A stretch of DNA of 64,000 nt, from positions 14,762 to 78,761 of the forward strand of contig CAZLWL010000001.1 in assembly GCA_964563335.1 (NCBI GenBank), in the 5' to 3' direction. Shown here one piece after another: positions 35,748 through 44,006 of the stretch. Numbering within the stretch: position 1 is the stretch's first letter; each line of letters opens with the position of its first letter. The notes under the pieces were generated by a model. It made no database searches, was not told the DNA's origin, and saw only the letters and a program-made list of their open reading frames with translations. Made by a program: the position numbers and the translations under genes. The stretch comes from QNBT01 sp964563335 (GTDB lineage Bacteria; Planctomycetota; Phycisphaerae; Sedimentisphaerales; Anaerohalosphaeraceae).

Positions 35748-37514
35748 TTAGACACATATTTTCTGTGACGCTTCGACGCAGTTGCTCAGATCTTCATTCG
35801 GATAGCGTCTTTGCATCGCCGCGGCAACCAGGCCGACAAACATCGGGTGGGGCCGAAGCGGACGCGAGGTAAAACACGGATGTGCCTGGGTCCCCATGAA
35901 AAACAGATGTGACGGTATCTCTAAAATCTGCATAATCGGCTGATTCGACGCCTTGCCCGAAAAGACAAGGCCGCCCGCTTCAAGCCGCTCGATATAGCGA
36001 GGGTCAACTTCATACCTGTGCCGGAACCGCATCCGGACAGAGTCGGCCTTGCCGAACAACTCCCACGCCAGGGTAACTCGCTTAAGCTCTACATCCCTGC
36101 CGCCCAGCCGCATGTTGCCGCCAAGCCCTTCTATCTTCTTTTGCTCGGGCAGAATGTCTATCACACGCTCGGTGCATTGTGAGTCAAGCTCGCCGCTGCC
36201 TGCATCTTCGAGTCCGCAAACATTGCGGGCAAATTCTATCACCGCCATCTGAAAGCCAAAGCAAAGCCCCAGATAGGGGACGTTATTCTCTCTTGCGTAC
36301 TTTATGCACGCAATCTTGCCCTCAGTACCCCGCGTTCCAAACCCGCCGGGCACGATTATGCCGTCGATACCGTCCAGATGGGCGGCGACATTGTTGTCCG
36401 TCACCTGTGTTGTTTCAATCCATTTGATATTTATTCTGCAGCCGAGCGCAATGCCGGAATGCTCAATGGCCTTGATTATCGATGCGTAGCTGTCGCGAAC
36501 AGATGTGTACTTGCCCGTTATTCCAACCGTTACCTCGTGGGTCTCGGCTCCAATTTTGTCAACAAAATCACACCACCTCGCCCATGCCCTGCGCTCATAA
36601 CGCAGGTTGATTCTGTTCTCAATCTTTAACATCCGAAGCACCTCAAAGTCCAGTCCGCAATCCCGCAGCATCGACGGTATCATATAGACGCTTGCCGAGT
36701 CATGCATACTGAAGACCCGCTCCAAAGGCACATTGCTGAAGACGCTTATCTTCTGCCTGACCTTATCACCGACGGGGCTCTCGGCCCTGCACGCGATAAT
36801 ATCCGGCTGAATACCCATCTGCATCATTTGCTTGATACCTAACTGGGCCGCCTTGGATTTCTGCTCGCCGAGGGTCTTGGGCTCCAGTATGTAAGTAAGC
36901 CCCACGAAACAACAGCTTGTAGGCCCTTCCTCGTATGCCAGCTCGCGCATCGCCTCGATATAGAACGCGTTTTCCAGGTCACCGACCGTGCCGCCCAACT
37001 CGACAAAGACGATATCGGCATCGGTTTCCATGGCCAGGTGCCGAAGTTTCAGCTTGACCTCGCCGGTAACATGCGGAATCATCTGAACATCCCGGCCGAG
37101 GTAATCACCGTGACGCTCCTTGTCCAAAATGGACCGGTATATCTGCCCGCTCGTCGTAAAATTCGCTGTTGTTAAGTTCTGGTCCAGCATCCGCTCATAC
37201 GTGCCAAGGTCCATGTCGCACTCCATGCCGTCGTCTAACACGAATACCTCGCCGTGGCGGAATGGATTCAGCGTCCCCGAATCGATGTTCAGGTAACCCT
37301 CAAGTTTGATGGGCGTAACCTTCAGACCCTTATCCTGCATGAGCTTGGCCAGACACGAAGAAAATATCCCCTTGCCCAATCCGCTCATCACGGTACCCAT
37401 CACCACGACGTACTTGGTCTTGCCTTTTTTGTATCCATCAGGTATCGGCGAAAAGTACTCCGTATCCGTCGAAACGTCGCTGACGCTGGCCAACAAATCT
37501 TTGCTATTGCTCAT
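35748..37514 (-). CDS. pyrG: CTP synthase (divergent)
   Basis: Makes CTP from UTP with glutamine-derived ammonia. The synthetase half shows KYVVVMGTVMSGLGKG near 34-49, GTLNPFRHGEVFVLDDG and VELGGTVGDLEN, and the glutaminase half has the nucleophile C418 in GLCFGFQ and H545 in AHPCF. The motif normally reads HPE, so the third triad residue is replaced by C547. Several usually strict positions of the synthetase half are also changed (KLEGYLNIDSGTL where KLDPYINVDPGTM is usual). At 588 residues it is slightly long because of a ~30-residue N-terminal extension. AGGAG site before the ATG. Confidence 0.9.
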   Translation of the reverse strand: MSNSKDLLASVSDVSTDTEYFSPIPDGYKKGKTKYVVVMGTVMSGLGKGIFSSCLAKLMQDKGLKVTPIKLEGYLNIDSGTLNPFRHGEVFVLDDGMECDMDLGTYERMLDQNLTTANFTTSGQIYRSILDKERHGDYLGRDVQMIPHVTGEVKLKLRHLAMETDADIVFVELGGTVGDLENAFYIEAMRELAYEEGPTSCCFVGLTYILEPKTLGEQKSKAAQLGIKQMMQMGIQPDIIACRAESPVGDKVRQKISVFSNVPLERVFSMHDSASVYMIPSMLRDCGLDFEVLRMLKIENRINLRYERRAWARWCDFVDKIGAETHEVTVGITGKYTSVRDSYASIIKAIEHSGIALGCRINIKWIETTQVTDNNVAAHLDGIDGIIVPGGFGTRGTEGKIACIKYARENNVPYLGLCFGFQMAVIEFARNVCGLEDAGSGELDSQCTERVIDILPEQKKIEGLGGNMRLGGRDVELKRVTLAWELFGKADSVRMRFRHRYEVDPRYIERLEAGGLVFSGKASNQPIMQILEIPSHLFFMGTQAHPCFTSRPLRPHPMFVGLVAAAMQRRYPNEDLSNCVEASQKICV

Positions 37515-37561
37515 TTACTCTCCTGTTATTTCCTGCCATAGAAATTATTCATTTTTTATTT

Positions 37562-37592
37562 TAGCCACAGAGGGCACAGAGAACACAGAGAA
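37562..37592. repeat. CACAGAG-type intergenic repeat, copy A
   Basis: Reads TAGCCACAGAGGGCACAGAG and on along the plus strand, between the pyrG start and the end of the FRG gene. Opposite orientation to copies B (38445-38474) and C (38852-38882). Confidence 0.8.
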
Positions 37593-37623
37593 TATTTCCT
37601 TATTCATGCTTAAAGAGCAAGAA

Positions 37624-38412
37624 TCAATTCTCCATATTAAAAACGACTTCGCGCAAAGCCAATGTTTCCATAAGACTCGGTTCCGAACCGAATAGCGAGT
37701 ACGCCGTAATATTCATTGAATCCAATTCTTTAAGCACCTTCTGCCGCTCTGAGATGGGGATGTCATATCTAATCAGAACCCCCTGGCCTTCAACATCCTC
37801 TTTGACTTCTTCATGATTAGCAAAATAAATCTCATCCTCTTCTTTTCTAAAACAAATTGTATACTCGCTTTGCTGTAGATAGTGTGTCCGGAAAGTTTTT
37901 ATTGAAGAACCCAGTCGCCAAATAGACGGGCTCCCTTCGCACATAACATCTCCCCTATGTACAAAAATCGAAGCATGTTCTGCTTTAGAATACACATCTC
38001 CAAAAGCGAAAAAAGCGGCTATGTATGGGGATTTAGTCCAGTCTATTAAAGGACTTGGGAATCCATTGTGTCTTAAATACACCATAAACTCGTAAACCGA
38101 CAACGGCAAATCAAACCCTCCGAGGAATATCTTTGGCTCCTTTGTTTCCAGATCCCATTTCCTGCCGGTGCAGGTTGCAATGTGGTCGCGAACAATTTTT
38201 ACTTTTGTGATATAGTCCGAACGCTTCATTTCCTTCTTTATCCTATCGAGGGTTGATTCAAGATGATATTCGGCATTTTTTACTCCTCTAAAAATGGGAT
38301 ATTCCACACGGCTTAGCTTTCCTTCCTGTTGCAGCACCGTGGTCTGATCACTTATCGTGACCAATTCTCTTTCAAAGTCTTCCCAAGTATTAAGTTGTAT
38401 TGGTTCTTTCAT
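37624..38412 (-). CDS. FRG domain protein
   Basis: A 262-residue protein with the FRG signature IFRGVKN near residues 39-45 and YLRHNGFPSPLIDWTKSPYIAAFFAF near 112-137, the equivalent of the usual QHxGxPTRLLDWTxsP. The family is named for its conserved FRG residues, is of unknown biochemical function, and is often found beside mobile or defence genes. No membrane segment. It is bordered on both sides by copies of the CACAGAG repeat and sits between pyrG and kdsB, away from any functional partner, so it looks like cargo. Confidence 0.78.
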   Translation of the reverse strand: MKEPIQLNTWEDFERELVTISDQTTVLQQEGKLSRVEYPIFRGVKNAEYHLESTLDRIKKEMKRSDYITKVKIVRDHIATCTGRKWDLETKEPKIFLGGFDLPLSVYEFMVYLRHNGFPSPLIDWTKSPYIAAFFAFGDVYSKAEHASIFVHRGDVMCEGSPSIWRLGSSIKTFRTHYLQQSEYTICFRKEEDEIYFANHEEVKEDVEGQGVLIRYDIPISERQKVLKELDSMNITAYSLFGSEPSLMETLALREVVFNMEN

Positions 38413-38444
38413 CGTATCGACCGCTTAACAACTAAAATCTTTTT

Positions 38445-38474
38445 TCTCTGTGACCTCTGTGCCCTCTGTGGCTA
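38445..38474. repeat. CACAGAG-type intergenic repeat, copy B
   Basis: Reads TCTCTGTGACCTCTGTGCCC and on, between the FRG start and the GxxExxY stop codon. Reverse orientation to copy A, same as copy C. Confidence 0.8.
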
Positions 38475-38840
38475 TCAAAGAGCAACACGTTTAATGCCGT
38501 CGACCAGTCGCTTTTCACCGAAGTTCACTATCAGCCCTCGTCTGAGGTTTGTCGCCTTGAGATAGGAAAGAGTCTGGGCCAGGGCGACTTCAGGAAGCTT
38601 GGACAACGATTTAATTTCCACAACTACCTCATTCTCGACAAGAATATCTATCTTCTGGCCTTTGATAACTTTGCCTTTGTAGATAATATCAGCAGGCGCT
38701 TGCCTTTTGTACTTTATTCCCTGCAGGTCAAATTCATAGCGCAGGGCTTCCTCATAAATCGACTCAAGGAGTCCGGGGCCAAGCTCTCGATGAACCTCGA
38801 TAGCCGCACCAATTATTTTTTCTGTCAACTCGTCAGACAT
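38475..38840 (-). CDS. GxxExxY family protein
   Basis: A 121-residue protein with the defining motif in GPGLLESIYEEAL (G-x-x-E-x-x-Y) near residues 21-33 and KIDILVENEVVVEIKSL, which has the D...ExK pattern of the PD-(D/E)xK nuclease fold. The family is multi-copy in many environmental bacteria, and its function is not known. Its stop adjoins repeat copy B and its start codon is only about a dozen bases from copy C. Confidence 0.82.
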   Translation of the reverse strand: MSDELTEKIIGAAIEVHRELGPGLLESIYEEALRYEFDLQGIKYKRQAPADIIYKGKVIKGQKIDILVENEVVVEIKSLSKLPEVALAQTLSYLKATNLRRGLIVNFGEKRLVDGIKRVAL

Positions 38841-38851
38841 TTTCTTTTTTT

Positions 38852-38882
38852 TCTCTGTGACCTCTGTGTTCTCTGTGGCTAA
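38852..38882. repeat. CACAGAG-type intergenic repeat, copy C
   Basis: Reads TCTCTGTGACCTCTGTGTTC and on. It lies between the GxxExxY start and the kdsB stop. A further partial copy (CTCTGTGGCT, 38900-38909) forms the last codons of kdsB. Confidence 0.8.
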
Positions 38883-38886
38883 AAAA

Positions 38887-39636
38887 TCACTTGTTTACTC
38901 TGTGGCTGTTTTTATATCTTTTCACAAACTCCGCGTATTGCTCGGGAGTATCTATTCCCTCCCAGGCATGTTCTACTTTGCCGGTTATAATTGTAAAGCC
39001 ATGCTCAATCGCACGCAGTTGCTCAAGCTTCTCACATTTTTCGAGCTCGCCCTGCGGCAGCGATGTAAACTTGAGCAGGAAATCTTTACGGTATGCATAT
39101 ATCCCAAGATGCCTCAGATACCTTGCCGTTTGTCCGACGCCGCCGGCCTGTCGGTCATACGGTATCACCGACCGCGAAAAGTAAATCGCCCTGCCGTTCT
39201 TATCTACTATCACCTTGACGATATTCGGGTCGCTTATCTGTTCGCGGTTCTCAAACCGGGCCACTAACGTTGCCATATCCGCATCACTTTTCCTCAGAAG
39301 TTCTACAAGTTCGTCGATATTGGCCGGGTCAATCTCCGGCTCGTCAGCCTGCAGATTTACGATTATTTTACAGTCAATATCACGCGCAGCCTCGGCGATA
39401 CGGTCTGTCCCGCTCTGGTGAGCCGCCGAGGTCATAACGCAAGCCGCCCCGAAACTCGCGCAGGCCCCCATCACAAGCTCGCTGTCGGCCGCTATGAGCA
39501 CCTTTTCGACGCTCTTGGCGCACAAGGCCCGCTCGTACGTATGTTGGACGAGGAATTTGCCGGTATCTTTGGCGAGAACTTTCCCCTCGAATCGACTTGA
39601 CCCGTATCGAGCAGGTATTACAGCCAATACTTCCAC
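38887..39636 (-). CDS. kdsB: 3-deoxy-manno-octulosonate cytidylyltransferase
   Basis: Activates Kdo as CMP-Kdo for lipopolysaccharide synthesis. 249 residues; VIPARYGSSRFEGKVLA is the nucleotide-binding start, LIAADSELVMGACASFGAACVMTSAAHQSGTDRIAEAA and VNLQADEPEIDPANID follow in family order (QADEP for the usual QGDEP), and HLGIYAYRKDFL lies near 168. GTG start with GGAAGG upstream. It implies an outer membrane with Kdo-containing LPS, as expected for planctomycetes. The C-terminal tail (NSHRVNK) is encoded by a partial copy of the intergenic repeat. Confidence 0.92.
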   Translation of the reverse strand: MEVLAVIPARYGSSRFEGKVLAKDTGKFLVQHTYERALCAKSVEKVLIAADSELVMGACASFGAACVMTSAAHQSGTDRIAEAARDIDCKIIVNLQADEPEIDPANIDELVELLRKSDADMATLVARFENREQISDPNIVKVIVDKNGRAIYFSRSVIPYDRQAGGVGQTARYLRHLGIYAYRKDFLLKFTSLPQGELEKCEKLEQLRAIEHGFTIITGKVEHAWEGIDTPEQYAEFVKRYKNSHRVNK

Positions 39637-39877
39637 AAAACCTTCCCGGCAGCAGTTTTCAATAAATTCAGTCTCAAAACCACTGCCCGATTATATTAAA
39701 TCAAATCCCTTCGGCTGTCAACCCCTGCTGAAATAAATTCTCCGTCCCTGTCCTGGGCCTGTTTATGCTGAGCAAAGCCGAAGTCGCCGAAGGGCCTTCA
39801 TCATGTCCTCCGTTTATCTTCCGCGTCGCAGTTGCACACGCTGCCTGTGAGGCTGGACAATCCTGACAGTATCAGAG

Positions 39878-40090
39878 CTATATATATTGGCCGGATTCGA
39901 GTCTGCCGACAACGGTTAGTTCGACTCTACCATTATGCTCCACGGCGTTCATGACCTCATCCTTATCGAACAAAGTAAACACGCTCGTCTTTCTGCCCCC
40001 GCCGATGACCCGCCGCCAGCTCGCCTCAATTGGCCCGCTCATTCTCAGCGGTTCAATCGCTCGTGCTGCCGCAGCCACTGCACAACCCAC
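39878..40090 (-). pseudogene. Possible remnant of a secreted-protein C-terminus
   Basis: From about residue 17 the frame reads like the end of a planctomycete extracellular protein: SWRRVIGGGRKTSVFTLFDK and NGRVELTVVGRLESGQYI. The first 15 codons only overlap the end of the CCA gene in another frame. No start site of its own is seen. It may be a decayed fragment; the family impression is weak. Confidence 0.3.
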
Positions 40091-41265
40091 CGCCTGGCCT
40101 GGTTGGGGGTGCTGAGCTCTTCGGCAAGCTGGGCAATATACATCTCCTCAGCCACAAGTCCTACCATAGGCCCCGGCTGGACTCCGAGCCCAATAAGCTC
40201 ATGCCCATCCAGCAGTGGCCTGGGGCTGAGCTTGCACCCCTTAAGTGCCCGGGCACGTTTTTTAATCGCCAAAAGCGGTCCGATACTTTCACCACGCGAC
40301 TTTTGAATCGCACGCTGCAATTCATACAAATCCGAAAAGTAAGGCTGGGCCAGTAACAATTTTAATTGGGCAAGCCCCATCTGAGCTTCCAGCAGTTTTG
40401 CCCTGTTGTCTAACAAGAACCGCAAATGCCTGTTGTGGGCCCTGCTGGGCTTCAGGCGGCGCCCCTGGGCCATCGCTGACTTAGTGTCGCACGCTGAAAA
40501 AAATGACGACAGTGCCAACGGAAAATCAACCTTCTTGCGCAAATAGCCAAAGACCTCAATTCCAAAGCGAGCATCCTTAAGGCCAATGCCCGGGAAAATC
40601 GCCTCGGTCAATCCACTGTCGAGCAGCATGGATGCTCCATCTCGACGATTTGGGTGCGTAAGTATCATCTCGAGCTCCATCGCAATCCGCTCGGCGCTGA
40701 TTTTTGTGATATTGTGCGCCTTGCTGCAAACGGCCGACCACGTCTGCGGTTCAATTGCAAAACCTAATTGGGTGGAGAACCGCACTGCCCGCAGCAGCCT
40801 TAGATAATCTTCACCGAAACGTTTTTGTGCATCGCCAATCGTCCGGATGACCCCCTTGCGCAAATCGGCCTGACCGTTAACATAGTCTATTACCTTCCGA
40901 CCAATCGGGTCGTAGAACATCCCGTTTATGGTGAAGTCTCTTCTGCTTGCGTCTTTCTGCGGGCTGGAAAATACTACGCGGCCCGGATGTCTGCCGTCGG
41001 TATATCCGCTTTCCGTTCTGAATGTCGCAACTTCGGTCTGCACACCGTCTGCAATCACCATAACAACGCCGAACTTGGCGCCCACTTTCAGCGTCCGCTT
41101 GAACAACTTCATAACTTCATCAGGCCGAGCGTCGGTCGCCACATCATAATCTTTGGCCTGGCGCTTCAGCAGCATATCGCGCACACATCCCCCCGCCAGC
41201 AGCGCCTGGTAATCGGCCTTACGCAGCCGTTTGATTATCTTTATCGCCGCTTCCCTGTTCGTCAT
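40045..41265 (-). CDS. Poly(A) polymerase / CCA tRNA nucleotidyltransferase
   Basis: Class II nucleotidyltransferase of 406 residues. LLAGGCVRDMLLKRQAKDYDVATDA near 19-43 holds the GG and DxD-type catalytic motif, followed by EVATFRTESGYTDGRHPGRVVF, DASRRDFTINGMFYDP and the RAVRFSTQLGF helix. Bacterial poly(A) polymerases and CCA-adding enzymes share these, so the exact activity (CCA addition or RNA tailing) cannot be decided. It is the last gene of the serpin-bioB-ddl-rsmD run, 16 bp after rsmD. Confidence 0.85.
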   Translation of the reverse strand: MTNREAAIKIIKRLRKADYQALLAGGCVRDMLLKRQAKDYDVATDARPDEVMKLFKRTLKVGAKFGVVMVIADGVQTEVATFRTESGYTDGRHPGRVVFSSPQKDASRRDFTINGMFYDPIGRKVIDYVNGQADLRKGVIRTIGDAQKRFGEDYLRLLRAVRFSTQLGFAIEPQTWSAVCSKAHNITKISAERIAMELEMILTHPNRRDGASMLLDSGLTEAIFPGIGLKDARFGIEVFGYLRKKVDFPLALSSFFSACDTKSAMAQGRRLKPSRAHNRHLRFLLDNRAKLLEAQMGLAQLKLLLAQPYFSDLYELQRAIQKSRGESIGPLLAIKKRARALKGCKLSPRPLLDGHELIGLGVQPGPMVGLVAEEMYIAQLAEELSTPNQARRWVVQWLRQHERLNR

Positions 41266-41281
41266 CTGTACAAAACTTTCA

Positions 41282-41860
41282 TCAGTAACCAGCCAACTGT
41301 AAAAGCGTTATCGCCATGGTCCCCCACTCGCGTCTGTCTATTACCCTCAACCGGCTGTATGCATCCGGCAGACTTGTTCGGCGGTGTGTTCTGGCCACGA
41401 TGATTGCCTCGTCAGCCGCCTGCTCGCATACAAGCTCGAAAAGGCCGGCCACCGGTGAATCCGTCCCCATATCTTCCGTCATTTTATAGGGCGGGTCAAC
41501 AAAAACGAGTTCACACTTCTCGCCGCCCGAACTTTGGGCCGCCCCAATCTTAAGCGCATTGGCCCTGATTACCTTTGACTGAGCTATGAAACCCGCCTTT
41601 GCTATATTTCGATTCAATACTTCAACCGCACTCGCATCTTTTTCAACAAATGTAACTTCACTCGCACCCCGGCTTAGCGCCTCAAGTCCCAACGAGCCCA
41701 TCCCACAAAATAAATCCGCCACAACTTTGTCCTGCGGAAAACCGTAATTGTAAAGCACATTAAACAGCGACTCCTTGACCCTGTCCGTAATGGGTCTGGT
41801 ATCGTAGCCCTTCGGGCTAAGCAGCTTCATCCCGCGTTTTGTACCCGCTATTATCCGCAT
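41282..41860 (-). CDS. rsmD: 16S rRNA (guanine-N2)-methyltransferase RsmD
   Basis: Methylates G966 of 16S rRNA. The start MRIIAGTKRGMKL at ATG 41860 has AAGGAG eight bases upstream; a GTG at 41869 overlaps the ribosome site. Then TRPITDRVKESLFNVLYNYG, the SAM motif VADLFCGMGSLGLEALSRGA, EKDASAVEVLNRN and the catalytic FVDPPY. The length of 192 residues fits the family. Confidence 0.92.
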   Translation of the reverse strand: MRIIAGTKRGMKLLSPKGYDTRPITDRVKESLFNVLYNYGFPQDKVVADLFCGMGSLGLEALSRGASEVTFVEKDASAVEVLNRNIAKAGFIAQSKVIRANALKIGAAQSSGGEKCELVFVDPPYKMTEDMGTDSPVAGLFELVCEQAADEAIIVARTHRRTSLPDAYSRLRVIDRREWGTMAITLLQLAGY

Positions 41861-41881
41861 CCATGCCACTCCTTCGCGATT

Positions 41882-42994
41882 TCAAGCCTGCGATTCAAAT
41901 GTATCCGTTCCTAACTCTTGTTCACTCTTGAATCTTTCAATTGCAAGCTCGATGAGCTTGTCTATAAGCTCTGAATAAGATATTCCGCTTGCGGCACACA
42001 ATTTCGGATACATGCTGATTTTCGTAAAACCCGGAATTGTATTAATCTCATTTACGATAATCTCGTCGTTGTCCTTCAAAAAGAAGTCTATGCGCGCCAT
42101 ACCCTCACAGCAAATCGCTCTAAACGTCTTGATTGCGTAATCCTGTACCTTCTTCGTTGTCTTATCGCTAAGCCTGGCCGGGATATCAAAAACAGCCCCA
42201 TTTTCATCAATATATTTTGCCTCATACGAATAAAATTCGTGTTGCGGTATAATCTCACCCGGCACCGACGCGATCGGATTATCATTGCCCAACACGGAGC
42301 ACTCAATCTCCCGGCCCTCGATATACTCTTCGACAAGTATCTTGTTGTCGTATTCAAAAGCCATATCAACCGCTTTGCGGAACTGGCCGGCGGATTTAAC
42401 CTTGCTGATGCCGACCGAGGAGCCGAGATTCGCCGGCTTCACAAACACCGGCAGCCCCAGACAATCTTTCACTGCATCAAAATCAATCTCATCCGCCCCT
42501 GACCGCTTAAAGACAAGAAAGTCAGCGATCCGAATCCCGGCGTCTCTGAGCAGTCTTTTCATAACGTCTTTATCCATGCCCGCGGCCGAACCTAAGACGC
42601 CCGCCCCCACAAAAGGGACGTTTACCAGTTTCAACAATCCCTGAATCGTACCATCTTCGCCGAACGGCCCATGAAGAACCGGAAAAACAACGTCAATCGG
42701 CCCAACAGTCCTATTATCGGAAAGACTAATAAGTTGCCTGCTCTGGTCGCCGGGAACCAGGGCCAGACTCTCACCGGCTACTTGCAGCTTTATCAGCTTC
42801 GAATCATCTGCATGTAAGAGAAACTCAGACGACTCATCCAGATGCCATCTGCCCTTTTTATCAATGCCCACCAAGACCACGTCATACTTTTGCCTGTCGA
42901 TAGCCGCCACGACGTTCCTGGCCGACTGGAGCGAAACCTCGTGCTCGGCTGATTGCCCGCCAAATAAAATTGCCACCCTTATCTTTCTGCTCAT
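41882..42994 (-). CDS. ddl: D-alanine--D-alanine ligase
   Basis: ATP-grasp enzyme joining two D-alanines for peptidoglycan. 370 residues, with VAILFGGQSAEHEVSLQSA at the start, LHGPFGEDGTIQGLLKLVNVPFVGAGVLGSA, PVFVKPANLGSSVGISKV, LVEEYIEGREIECSVLG and IIVNEINTIPGFTKISMYPKL near the end, all expected. GAAGG before the ATG; ten bases after bioB. Its presence supports an organism with peptidoglycan synthesis. Confidence 0.95.
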   Translation of the reverse strand: MSRKIRVAILFGGQSAEHEVSLQSARNVVAAIDRQKYDVVLVGIDKKGRWHLDESSEFLLHADDSKLIKLQVAGESLALVPGDQSRQLISLSDNRTVGPIDVVFPVLHGPFGEDGTIQGLLKLVNVPFVGAGVLGSAAGMDKDVMKRLLRDAGIRIADFLVFKRSGADEIDFDAVKDCLGLPVFVKPANLGSSVGISKVKSAGQFRKAVDMAFEYDNKILVEEYIEGREIECSVLGNDNPIASVPGEIIPQHEFYSYEAKYIDENGAVFDIPARLSDKTTKKVQDYAIKTFRAICCEGMARIDFFLKDNDEIIVNEINTIPGFTKISMYPKLCAASGISYSELIDKLIELAIERFKSEQELGTDTFESQA

Positions 42995-43004
42995 TACAGT
43001 GCCT

Positions 43005-44006
43005 TCATACTTTTATGCTATGCGTTTGACGATCAACTTCTAAACCTAGATCCGCCAACATCTGCATATCTTCGGCTACGGCCCTGCCGGTGGTCGTCAG
43101 ATAGTTGCCGCTCAGTATCGAAGTCGCTCCTGCATAGAACATCCAGCTTTGCAAATCCCGCAGATTCAGGACCCTGCCCCCTGCGATCTTTAGATTTGTC
43201 TTGGGCAGTATAAACCGGAAAATCGCTATAATCCTCAAAATCTGCATAGGCCTAAGCGTCTCTGCCCCGCCAAGAGGTGTTCCTTCTATTGGGTGAAGAA
43301 AATTCATCGGCACGGTATCTGCGACCAATCTTCGCAACTCAAGGGCCATATCAACACGGTCGGCTTCGGTTTCACCGATTCCGAAAATCCCCCCCGCGCA
43401 TATCCACAACCCCGCTCCTTTTGCCGCCTCAATCGTCCTAATCCTGTCGGCATACTTGTGCGTGGTAACAATATTGGGAAAATGTCTCTTGGATGTCTCT
43501 AAGTTATGGTTATAGCGACTAACACCGGCGCCGGCCAAACGTTTGGCCTGCTCGGCCGTTATCATCCCCAACGAGACACACACACCCAAGCCGTATTCAT
43601 CTTTTATACGCCGAACGAGTTTTTCAATCCGTGCCAGTTCGACTTCGCTAATCGCCCGCCCGGAATACACAATCCCAAAATTCCCCACGCCGTTGCCGGA
43701 GGCCTGTGCCGCCCCAGCTAAAATTTCCTCATCACTTAAAAGTCTCGCCTTCTTTCCCACCGCCGTATCATATCGAACTGATTGCGCACAGAACGCGCAA
43801 TCCTGGTCACACCCGCCGAGCCTGCCAGGCACAATCGAGCACACCTTTATCTTATCCACGAAATACTTTCGGCGTATCTTATTGGCCCAGTAAAGCAGGT
43901 CATCGTAATCACCCTCGCTTTCTTCGAGCAGACTATCAATCTCGGCCCTGTCAAGCAGCCCGCCACCCAATACACGGTTTGCAAGTAACGCTATGGTCTC
44001 ATTCAT
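43005..44006 (-). CDS. bioB: Biotin synthase
   Basis: Radical SAM enzyme inserting sulfur into dethiobiotin. The cluster motif is in RLGGCDQDCAFCAQSVRY (CxxxCxxC), then LAGAGVSRYNHNLETS and CAGGIFGIGETEADRVDMA, and GGRVLNLRDLQSWMFYAGATSILSGNYLTT near the end with the second-cluster arginine. I prefer ATG 44006, overlapping the serpin stop by eight bases; a GTG at 44021 close to AAGGTGG is an alternative. No other biotin genes are in the window. Confidence 0.93.
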   Translation of the reverse strand: MNETIALLANRVLGGGLLDRAEIDSLLEESEGDYDDLLYWANKIRRKYFVDKIKVCSIVPGRLGGCDQDCAFCAQSVRYDTAVGKKARLLSDEEILAGAAQASGNGVGNFGIVYSGRAISEVELARIEKLVRRIKDEYGLGVCVSLGMITAEQAKRLAGAGVSRYNHNLETSKRHFPNIVTTHKYADRIRTIEAAKGAGLWICAGGIFGIGETEADRVDMALELRRLVADTVPMNFLHPIEGTPLGGAETLRPMQILRIIAIFRFILPKTNLKIAGGRVLNLRDLQSWMFYAGATSILSGNYLTTTGRAVAEDMQMLADLGLEVDRQTHSIKV

